Part shown: piece after piece, positions 10,838-21,600 of the stretch
Position numbering within the stretch: the first letter of the stretch is position 1
Layout of the letters: every line of letters starts with the position of its first letter
Assembly (NCBI GenBank): GCA_025642075.2
Contig: JAODUO010000469.1
Coordinates: forward strand, 309,501 to 373,500
DNA: 64,000 nt
Reading direction: 5' to 3'
Source of the DNA: Ridgeia piscesae
Lineage: Eukaryota > Annelida > Polychaeta > Sabellida > Siboglinidae
Position numbers and translations under genes: made by a program
The notes under the pieces: model-generated
Databases searched by the model: none
What the model saw: the letters and a program-made list of their open reading frames with translations, nothing else
What the model was told of the DNA's origin: nothing

Positions 10838-11011
10838 TGGCGGCGCAAGTGAGAAGAGAAGAAGCAGCTCAGTGATTGGATAAGGCAGTGGGAGCTGTAG
10901 GGATAGATAATTTTTTCATTTAATTAATTATGGCGAGCAACCTGGGCGCGGCCAAGTCTATTGCACCTTGTGAAGCGACGGAGCCAGGCTAAGTATATGT
11001 TAGGTAATAAA
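10838..11011 (-). repeat. DIRS inverted terminal repeat, upstream copy
   Basis: Reverse complement of 6253-6440. Shared blocks include TTGGATAAGGCAGTGGGAGC (CACTACCTTATCCAA at 6389-6403), ATTAATTATGGCGAGCAAC and TTGCACCTTGTGAAGCGACG. The outer end TGTTAGGTAATAAA recurs inverted at about 8794-8808 in the internal complementary region. Confidence 0.8.
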
Positions 11012-11755
11012 TGAAGATCCGTTCGGTTCGTGGCCAACCAATATTTGAAAACATCTAGTGTCACCGCAATAGCCAAACGACTCCAGATTCCTTCTCTGTA
11101 GCATCGCAGGAAAGTAGCAACATAGATCCAAACGACCTGTGAGCTGTGGAATTTACGTCAGCGTTCACTTCATGAAATACGTCGTAGCACTCTTCGTGAT
11201 GAATGTAAGAATCACCATCAAACATAATCATTATACTACGACGGTGAGGATGAACCTTATTGGCTGTGACAATAATATGTCAGCCTATCTATATGGAAAG
11301 ATCCCGGTTGCTCGTGCGGTCTACCGCATGATTAAAACTAAAATAACGTTTTAACTTACCAACTTGGTGTACCATTGCTTGTTGTACCACATACGTAGAT
11401 GTTTTCATTTGCTGCTTGGTCTACTATACTGTCGTATTCCGGGTTAATCCATAAAAGATTCCCCGTCCTGTAGGTAGTGGGCGGAAATGGCGCAGCGTGC
11501 TAGTGACGTCATTTCCGTGGCAACTGACATCTTCCTGCCGCCACGCGTCGCTGCTGCTCATCAAACGAGACGCCGTTAACATTCTGGTCCTAACGTAAAC
11601 ACCGTAGTGTCCGAGCTGTGTTGTTCCTTAATATTGGCCGTGCACAAGGGCCTACCAAATCTTTGTTCCGAGTTCATGAGTTTGGCCAACTAAAAGCTGA
11701 CAAGTCGTGCAACAGCCCACATCTCAGCCAAACTCAAGTCGCACATTGGTTCGCG
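11012..11755. other. Intergenic, nothing recognised
   Basis: A short plus-strand frame (11139-11354) has no recognisable similarity. No repeats or RNA genes were identified. Confidence 0.4.
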
Positions 11756-11960
11756 TAGGGAGCGGTGGACTGTCAATCGAGGGGATGGTGGTTCAATCCC
11801 ACCTACCGCCGTTTCGAAACTATTTTGTTCACCCCACATTTGCCTGTCTTTCGGAAGAGATACTAAAAGTCGGTGGTCCTTTCTAGCTGATGTAAAAGAC
11901 CCACACAGGGGGTAAATGTGTAACCTGTAGTGGACTCACTAATTCTAGAGAAGGACAATT
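11756..11960 (+). mobile_element. tRNA-derived SINE-like sequence
   Basis: TAGGGAGCGGT at 11756-11766 fits a polymerase III A box, and GGTTCAATCCC at 11790-11800 fits a B box, with tRNA-like spacing. The B box sits in a GGTGG/CCACC stem like a T arm. The D and anticodon arms do not fold into a proper tRNA. The tail (about 11840-11915) has TCTTTCGGAAGAGATA and GTAAAAGACCCACA, of the type seen in invertebrate SINE bodies. The 3' end is approximate. A single copy in this window cannot prove mobility. Confidence 0.5.
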
Positions 11961-12309
11961 CTGCGTTAGCCCATGTTTAGGCTGTTTGGAGACCCGTTAT
12001 TGACGTAACTCGAAAATTCAGTTGCAGCAACAATGAACGATGAGACGTCGAACAGAGGTGGTCAACAAACCGCAATTAGTCATTGTTTTATGTATATATT
12101 ATTTGAAACAACCAGAGTAATGACTAAGGTAGTGTTGCGACAATTGTTATGTTGCGACATAATCATTGTCTGAGCAATCACAACACACCGACAGGTAGTG
12201 CGTGTGTGTTTATGTGCGCGCGCGTCCGAGCATAATTCTACTCAGAATTGCAGCTAATTTAATGGTTTCTGGGAGAACTAGTGGGTACCGACAGAACGTT
12301 TGAAATAAA

Positions 12310-12352
12310 GTCGGCAGTAAACAGTCGGCAGTAAACAGTCGGCAGTAAACAG
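12310..12352. repeat. Short tandem repeat, 14-bp unit
   Basis: Three consecutive copies of AGTCGGCAGTAAAC. Confidence 0.9.
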
Positions 12353-12382
12353 CCTGTGAAACACAGTATTATTTTCTACATC

Positions 12383-12388
12383 TTTATT
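12383..12388 (-). promoter_or_regulatory. Candidate polyadenylation signal of the phosphatase gene
   Basis: TTTATT on the plus strand reads AATAAA on the minus strand, about 2.1 kb beyond the stop codon. The intervening 12.4-14.5 kb is more balanced in base composition than the introns, as a 3' UTR might be. Another AATAAA lies near 12946-12951. Neither is proven; transcript 3' ends would decide. Confidence 0.25.
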
Positions 12389-14500
12389 GCAGTTCATTTT
12401 GATTCAGACATAACATACAAAACCAGTAGCTGGCTGACATAACACGAGCCGCTGTCGCCGACGCGTTTCCCGTCAGCGGAAGCAACTAACTCCGTCGCTA
12501 CACGTGAACACAGAACTCGCAGTGGACCGCAGCGCTATCGGAGTAGAAAAGACTGTCTACATCACCATACACAGATGCACCTGTCGGTACCGCCGCGGGA
12601 ATCACCGTCAGCTCAATCGCAGCTAGGTTGTCGTAATATAAACCGCCGCAGCAACTGTGGCAGTGTGCGAAAGGAACAAACATCTCGTTACTCTCTCTAC
12701 GATGTATACAAAAATAGTTCTCTCCACATCATCGGGTACACACAACATGAAACAATGTCTGCCGGCCGTGCACGCCGTATAAATATTAACTTACACATAT
12801 CATACAGTTGGCTACAGCTTAGAGTTCGGCGCAAGACGACAACGTGTCACGTGCCACATACGCAGAAAAGTAAACACCCGAACTTGAGACTCATGGTGAC
12901 CACCATCCCCTTAAGAAGCGACCTTCACTCTTGTAGCGACAACGGCATTTATTTACTCTGCCTTGTGTCTCTCGCAAGAACCTCTCGTTCTCTCTCCACA
13001 ATGTGTTGCACATTCCCCGTAATCAGCAACTGAAACCACTGCCAATGATATCAAGTATCTATACAATAAACACAAACGGCAACTTTTTAACCAGGTGTGT
13101 GTCTGGGCCACAGAGAAAGAACTCCACATGTAATGTAGAGCTGCATCGTTCAGTAGTTGGGGGTAAAACTGATCCACTGGGGACTGTGAAGAAGACCCAG
13201 AAGACGTTGGGTGACGTCACACATCTTTTGTTTTCTATTGCTTCAGTTTCTTCACTGTCACTATTACTGGGTCTCAGTTCAAGAAATCACTCGTGTCCGT
13301 ACAGTCATTCACAATTTACATTGACACTGCTAGTTACACATATGTTATATACACTATGCTACAACGACAGCCTTAAATGCCAGATAACTGTTGAAGGAAA
13401 TATTACTTTTGCCCTCCTCATATCGCATATTGTGGCAAACATATTTCCATATTGCTTTCCATTTAATATTTCATTGAATGTTATTGTATTTATAACTTGG
13501 ATTATTTTTTGTTCCAAACCAATCATAACATAAACAGCATCTAAACCTCCATGCCATGATTAATTTACAGTTTTACGCCATGATTAACTGACAAACTTTT
13601 TATGCATCAAACAAACACTGATGCTGCTTAGAGGCGGTGATTGTTACTACTTGCGCGGGTAAGTAAATGGGCACACATCATAATGGTGAATGACATCTCA
13701 TGTGAATACAACTGTACAACATACGTTCCACAATGCTTGTTCCACGCCGCCAGACTAAGTGGCCATGTTCCTGTTGCGCCAATACTGTGGCCAACCATCT
13801 CACACCATCACTATCTAATCATCCTTGGTACATCATCAACAAAACAACTGTAATATCAACTCAGTCATGTGCTGTGAGCACAAACATCTGTTCAAGCCAC
13901 GGTGAAAATAGAAAACCTACGTTGACGATTAATTACAGGCATCCGGACTGGTGAAGCACAACGATAAAAATAGCATCGATTTTCTATACATGGCCGTGAG
14001 AACTCTATGTACAAAGAAGCTGTTCTTTCAGTGGTGGCCTCTATGACGTGGTGCTGCGATCGCGTCACTTTGACCAACTGGATGCATGGTTACATCTTCA
14101 GGCGATGGCAGTATGCGTTGCTGAAAGGTTGTCGATCACCAATCATCGACAAACTGTCTTTCCCTTCAACCGCCAGTTGGCGTGAACACATGCTGCCGAT
14201 ACTAGGATTGTTTGTCACGTTCAACAGTCCAGATTTCTTTCAGAAATCCACTCATCAGAGCCACAAAATATTACAGGGCCTGAGACCCCATTCAATTGTC
14301 TTTTTGGGTCTGACTTTGTAGAAATCGCCAACACTGCTTCCAGTGCTGGTACACCTGCTGCACATTTGCACTGCTACAAGTCCTTCTGTGTTCTATGGCT
14401 GGCAGATCACAGAAATGAGCAGTACAGGCGTCCAATCAGCTGGCAGTTGTGGCTTGGCGGGAGACTAGTGCAGACTGGAGCTTGCAGTGAGGCAGGCGGC
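12389..14500 (-). other. Probable 3' UTR and flank of the phosphatase gene
   Basis: No protein-like frame was recognised, although frames of up to 176 codons occur on the plus strand. Position directly after the stop codon makes at least part of it 3' UTR of the gene. Confidence 0.35.
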
Positions 14501-14569
14501 TCAGTTTGCATAGTGGTCGAAGGAGCCGAGATACTCGAGGGCCGCGCGGTAACAGAAGCTGTACTGGTC
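14501..14569 (-). CDS. Lar: Lar exon 32: C-terminus of D2 and stop
   Basis: Acceptor CTACAG precedes [20 protein letters not shown] and a final A-N, then TGA at 14501-14503. This is the strongly conserved end of the LAR family, where vertebrates end in A-T. Phase 0 with exon 31. The 410-bp intron upstream (14570-14979) holds nothing recognised. Confidence 0.97.
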   Translation of the reverse strand, partial: DQYSFCYRAALEYLGSFDHYAN

Positions 14570-17500
14570 CTGTAGCAGAGACAACATCAACATTACACAG
14601 CTGCAGTATGTGTCCCCACTCAAGTAGTTTGTTTTAAAGTAGCTCATGACTAAAACATATTTTTGCTAAAACAGTAAATAAATGTACTCACTTGTCCAAA
14701 ATGCAAGTCTTATTTTAAATAATCAGTACTTATTTTGTCTATTAAATTGGTAAATAAACCTGGCATAGAACAACAAATTTACATATTGTAAACATGAACA
14801 ATACGATTTTTTATTTCCACTTGCCATCTGATAAGAACATATAAATAATCAATTAAACTTTTAATTTTTAAACCATGATAGTATGCACAGTGTGTTTTTA
14901 ACTGATACAAAAGTGTCCAAAAACTGTCCATGTCTAACACAATCAGATCTGTGAAAGAAGCATGAGTGTCGTTGGTTACCTCTGTCTGCACCATGGCTGG
15001 CCGCTGTGTCCGTAGCATCTTCACGGTCTGGTACATGTCTACCACCCCCTCGTACCGCATCCGCTCCAGCACGATGCTGAGGGTGGTGAACACGCCTGTC
15101 CGCCCCACTCCAGCACTGTAACATGGCAACATGAACATGTGAGTGTCTACATCACATTCACTAAGATAAAGAACTCTCAAGGAAAAATTCATCATTACAC
15201 AAAATCCATTGTTAAACTAAAATAGTTTTTTGCAAAATGCAAATATCCATTGCCGTATTACCGAGGACACTATTTCCAAGACACACAGTGACAATGTCTC
15301 ACTGGTGTCTCGTGGTGTTGACTGTTTTCAGGTATTCAATATCATTGCTAAGGATCAAAATAGATTTTTAAATGCAAAATTGGGATTAAAAGCATTAACA
15401 AAGTTACTGAAATGGTTCCCTGGTCTTTCAAACACAGTCGACTTCTCTGGAAAGCATTCAGTCAAACTGCACAAACTACCTCTTACCCACAGGTTGTAGC
15501 AACATACTTATATATACAGCTAATTGAACTGGGGCAATGCAGAAAGACCAAAACTGTGAGAGCCACAAAAACATTCGGCACTGGGTTCAATTATGACAGA
15601 GCAGCACCAAGGATTTTGAACAAAACGTTCAAATTTCAACAATGTACAACTTTTTTAACACCTGTCCACTGATTCTTGACCTTAGAGTGACCTACCTGCA
15701 GTGGACGGTGATGGGTCCATCCTGCCCAAACTGCTCCTTGGTCTTGTGCACTTGACCAATGAAGTCAATGAAGCCCTCCCCTGACTTGGGGATGCCCTGT
15801 TCTGGCCAGTCTGTGAACTGGAACTGTCGTATCGTCCTCGACTGACCGTCCTGAACACAGAAAGACACAGACGTCAGTAACTAAGTGACAGCTGGAGGAG
15901 ACACACAGACATCAGTATCTAGGTCACAGCTGCAGACACACGGACAGACATGACAGACGTTAGTAACCAGACCACAGCTGGAGACACACACAGACATGAG
16001 TTTGGTGAGATGCCTCTGAAAATTAATGTCATCATCATACATTACTTTAGCACATAACGCTATAATCTGTGACGACGTTTTCTAACTCACCCTGGCATCT
16101 GTGACCTTGAACTCTCGCAGGATGTACTGTGGCATGTTGTATTCAGCCATGGGGTCAACTACGAAGTACTGGTATCTCGCTGACCTTTCACTTGGCCAGT
16201 ACTGGTGACACTTCTCCTGTCAACCGCAGACACAACAAGTTCTAACAGCCAGTTTTATATAATAGCAGTAATTTCCTGGGATAAGAGTTACATAACAAAA
16301 CTTTGTGATTTTACAGAAATTTCTATGAATGTTACCATAAAATGCTGTAAAGTACGGCAGAGACAATTCGGTGGCCAAAAACGAATGCGCATGCGATAAA
16401 TCCTTTTTGTTCCTAACCAGTGATCCACTATTCATGCTGACAAAATGAATGATAGAAAAATTTAATTAAGAACAATTTCTTATACAATATATCATGGTTA
16501 CCACAGCAGACTGCACTTACACGACCCATCTCCTTCAGTTTTGTCAACATCACAATGATCGTTGAGTTGTGCTCCCAAAGCATGCGCCAGAAGTCTTCTG
16601 TCGTCTCTGCGAGAGGACCTTGCGTTGCAATGTACGCCTTCCTGTATCGATAGCCCTGGAGGGGGAATACAACATAGTGAAATATACGCAAATGTAAAGT
16701 GGCATTCTTTTCGTACACTGTGATATAAATTGTCCACAGTTCTTGTCTTTAGCAAAATGTATTTAACCAAAGTACACAAGGTCACGCTGGTGTCAGATTC
16801 TAGTTATAGAGACAATGCAAATGTTAAATGATTTTGGAAAATCTAGATGTATATCAAGTTTTTTCAAATGGCAAAGAACTTATGGAATGCTGTAAATTAC
16901 ATATTATTTGGCATAGTCAAGATGACCTCATTAAGACTATTTCAAGAGAGTGATTGCTTACATCGATGAAGCTGGCGTTGATGTAATCGGAGCCTTCGAC
17001 CCCACGGATGGGTTGCAGAGTGACCCGGGTAGATTCGTCTGTAAACACCCAATATCTCAATGACATATATTATACCCTAGCACATCATGGGATACAGACA
17101 TATTGACGTTTTCCCATGAAAACACAACAATGTGTATCTAAATATTTACTCCACAATGACACATTCTCACAATACTGTGCATGTGTATCACCAAAACAGA
17201 ACATTTACTAGTGTTTTCAATCACATAATATACATGTCATTGAGGAATTAATTATACCACAATATCTGCTGAATGTTTATCCGTCTACATTTATATGCCA
17301 CTATGTGAATTCTAATAACACAGACAGTTGTATTAGCTAAAATAATTGAAACATATAATAACTGTTCTCCCGTGCAATATACACAATAAATTCTGTTCTT
17401 TATAATAGACACATTTTAATTATTTTACCTTTTATTAATGCACGGCAGTAAACCATCATATCCTTCACGAACAAGGCTGAACAACGTATACTTACAGGGC

Positions 17501-18582
17501 AGTATGTTGACAAGTCGGTTCTTGAATTTGTTCACTGCCAAATTGGCACTGACGAAGCGAGAGGGATTTGCCTTGACGTTGGCAAGTCGCTAAAGAGACA
17601 CAACAAATACACATTTAAACTTAAATTATTGCTGCTTAATAACAACACCGAATGTAATTCACAATGTATTTACAATTGTAACGATTTCAAATCCATGTAA
17701 ATTGCTATCATTTTATGAATATGAGGTGCCAAACTGCCAATAACACACCAAATATCCGTAATTCAAGGATAAGTTGCTTGTATCCTAATGTATATGATAC
17801 TATTACAAATTGATCAGTACGATTAAAAAAAGGGAGGTAATCCACTGGTAGTATTACAATTATGCTAAGTTTTGCATGTGTTAGATAGCGAACACAAGTG
17901 GGAAGCTACAACCAAAAATGTAATTGTATACACTTACCATGTCAGATGACAGTGTATGCATATGTATTAGCAAAGTAAGTTATGCTGTGATTGTACAGAA
18001 TTAAACAGAAAATAATCTGCTCTTCCCCAAAAAACAGGCGACACTTGCAAGTGTAAATCTCAAAAACTGGCTTGGCATTTGTTATGCATCAGCGCAATTT
18101 TTTTTTAAATAAAAGGTCACGACATACCTTGAACTCCAGCTCCATGCCAGTGACAGTCTCGCCCGGCTCTGGCTGTGTCAGCTTCTGTATGTGGACATAG
18201 AGACTGCGAGCAGGGATCTCTGTGTTGCCACTCTGGACTGCCTCCAACAGGGCGTCGTGGATGAAGACGTACTGGTCCTCAGTCTGCACCATGTAGTTGC
18301 GCTGGGCACGCAGACATGTCACATGGCCGTAGATGTCTACTGTCTTCTCATGCTTGATGCGTTCCAGCATTGAGTCAATGACAATGAATGCTCCCGTCCG
18401 CCCGACTCCAGCGCTGAGGAGGATGCAGGGGACAAATTGTACGGCACTTTCAAGTAGTCAAATTTATATGGAAACATTTAATTATTAATGATATATTTTA
18501 AGCCACGTCTTTTTATAGAAGGCATTGACTTCCAGATTGTATGTGTGAATTTATTTATTTCATGTGTATTATATATATACAC

Positions 18583-18652
<70 letters not shown>

Positions 18653-21600
18653 GAACTATCTTTTTTATCTTAAATGGATTTATGGTGGATTTTTGTGTAT
18701 GAAAAAAACTTTTTGTTTTTATCATTATTTTTACAGGCCTGTTTGTATATAGGTGAATATATAAGTTCCATACATTAATCAGGTTTTCACACTTTCCTGT
18801 AAGCCACTGGCAAAGTACTACTCAGAACATTGTATTACACTAGGTGTTCGCCTGTAAGTCTCATGTGAATCATTACCACCATTCACAATAACCCCGTCAC
18901 CTTGTCACATCCCAACGTTTCACCCACCTGCAGTGTATGATCATGGGCCCCGAGTCAGGAGGGGTTAAAGCTTTCACCCTCCTCATGAAGAGCAAAAGGG
19001 GTGTTGGGTGATCGGGAACGCCATGGTCTGGCCAAGCTGTGAACTGGAACTGTCTCACCTCACGCTTCTCTGGGTACGAGTTCTGAAACATAAACAGGAG
19101 CACTGTGAAACCTGGGGACTGGGGTGAGGTGATGACTGGGGTGGGGAGGCGAAGTGATGACTGGGATGGGAGAGGGGGGGTCAGGTGATGACAGGTCACA
19201 GTTGAAACACTTCTTCTTGGGCAGACGTAGCTTTATGAACTTGCAAGTCAGTGATTACAATACTGAAAAGCTTAAATGATCAAGATTGATCGTAAGAAAG
19301 TAGCTGGCCCTGTACTCCATGACCTTACTGGGAGTAACAGTATTGACTGGACATGTGGCATATGTAGAGCTACGGTACTCATTCAACCGAGCTTGTAACC
19401 GAGAAAATATCCTGTTATTTCAAATATTTCCAAACAAAACCAAAAACCACAACCAACTTTTTAATTTAAAGATCATTGCTAATGATAATATTATACTGCT
19501 GACCAAGTAAAATTAATCGTAGATAATAATGCATTTATTTAGACTCATTTCTGTTCACACGGCACAGTAAACAGTTACCTTTTTATTACTATACCAAATC
19601 TGTCTTTATACTTTACATGTTTGTAATGCCTCATCATGGAAATATATATTAGATATAAATTTCACACACAGCATGTTCAAACTAAGAAATATTTTACAAC
19701 ACAGTGCTACGAAAAGACGTACCTTGTGAATCTGGAAGGTTCTGATGGTGTATGTAGCAAGTTCCATGACGTCCACTAGGGTGACATGCATCACTCCGTA
19801 TGTCTCGGTGCCACGATTCGGCCAATACTGGTCACACTTGATCTACAGTGACAAGTAGACAACATAGTGCTTGGTGCATCGTGCATGTATTGCAAATGAA
19901 GTGTTCGTAATTTTACAAATGTTTCAACACAAAACCTATATATTACATTATAAGTTAATCTAGACATATGCATAAATACTATTTATATACTGCATCCATG
20001 CATCTCAACATGTGGTGATTTAGTGCTATATAAATGAAGGGATATTAATGCGGAAAAAGGATCGCAAAACAGAAATTACATAATGTCTATCCACATCTAT
20101 GTTACATCACTGCTCTCAGAGGACCAACAGATAACAAAGATTACATATGACTAGAACACAGCGTACTTTCAGACACACTGTCTAATTTCCCTGTGGAGTA
20201 CATCTTAGCTAATATGTTTATCATGTAAACACGACTGGAATTGAAATACACCATTTAATATGTGGACAACTTTTACAATTCTGTATTTGATGTGCCAGTA
20301 AACACAATTTATATGCCAGAGTTAGTGTTTTATAGTTACGGTAAAGGTATTATTATCATGTCTTACAATGACACTGATGAGTGATGTGAGGGGATGAATA
20401 CTAACCCTGGCTCGCTCCTCTAGCTTTGTCATCATCACCACAGTTGCACTGCGCTGCTCCCACACCATGCGCCAGAAGTCTGAGAACGTCTCGGGGAGAG
20501 GACCCTGAAACAACAACACAACATTCCTGGAACAACAATTCATCATGTCTCTGTCATAGCTGGTATTAACACACATCTATATCAGCAATCAAAGTAACAA
20601 CACAAAATGAAATACGAGTCAGCTGGTGTTTCCACTCAAATATGATACGTATCATTTTCACTTCGCCCCTCATCACATGCAATACTTCATTCTAGATCAT
20701 GTCATCCACTCCTACAATGTCTCTAATCCCAATCTACGTCATATCATGTATCAGACAAAAACATATTGCTACTCCAGCGAACTGTACCACCTCCACACCC
20801 ACCTGCGTTGCGATGTATGCGTTGTGCTTCCTGTAGCCATCCATGTAGTTCGAGTTGATATAGTCGCTGCCTGGCACGCCCTCTACTGACTGCAGGATGA
20901 TGCGGGAATGGTCGTACGCGATGACGTTGGCATAGCGGTTCTTCGGCTTGTTCACCTCCATGTTTGAGTTGTCCCATGTGAACTGTTGACCGGGCTCAAT
21001 CGACTCGTACTCCTGCGAGAACCGCACGCCCTCATTCGCCTTCAGCCGTTCGATATGGTCCGCCAGCTCTGCTATCGCAATCGGCGGGTGACTCACCATA
21101 GCTGTAGGGATGTAGAGGGTTAAATGTGGATAAGAAAGGGTAACAGTGAATCTGGGAAACAGAAAATCTAGGAAAACGCCTATCCACTTGTTAACAATTC
21201 CAAAACAGTACTGCTTACTAATTTTTAGATTGTCTAAACCTATGCATCTGAGTGGCTTCCAAGGATCTACGTACAAAAGAAGTTATCGTGTTATTATCAA
21301 AGTAATTAGCATGTGCTAACAGTACTGGAGCATACTGCACGGATCTATATCACTTTACATAAGGCAGCTGGATGACCAACTATTTTGTAAATGTAGCAAA
21401 ACACCTTACACAATACCCACGCCACATGTCCAAATTCACATCCGTACAATGTCTACCTGCCACACACACAACACTTTGTGGACATGCACCCTTTTGCCTG
21501 TCTACCTGTCTTTAAAAGGCCACTGACAGGATTTCTTGGCATTATTGCCTTCATGAAAATTGTTTGTTGACCTGGGTAGGGGGAAAGGGTATACACCCCT

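Larger units (their letters stand above)
6253..11011 (-). mobile_element. Internally deleted DIRS-type tyrosine-recombinase retrotransposon
   Basis: Read on the minus strand, the order is: a terminal repeat (11011-10838), RNase H, tyrosine recombinase, an internal complementary region (8853-8745 continuing at 6502-6441), and an inverted terminal repeat (6440-6253). This is the plan known for DIRS elements. The internal complementary region matches the outer ends of both terminal repeats joined tail to tail. Without the nested hAT-like element and one copy of its duplication the length is about 2.5 kb, against 5-6 kb for typical full elements. No gag or reverse-transcriptase domain was found, and RNase H begins abruptly near 10705. 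No target duplication is evident, as expected for DIRS. Confidence 0.8.

Noticed and set aside
11756..11828. Possible functional tRNA gene
   Set aside because: Only the A and B boxes and the T-arm-like stem fit. The D and anticodon arms do not pair and an acceptor stem is lacking.
12575..13533. Plus-strand frames of 152 and 176 codons downstream of the phosphatase gene
   Set aside because: No recognisable domains and no supporting splice signals. They overlap what is probably 3' UTR on the other strand.
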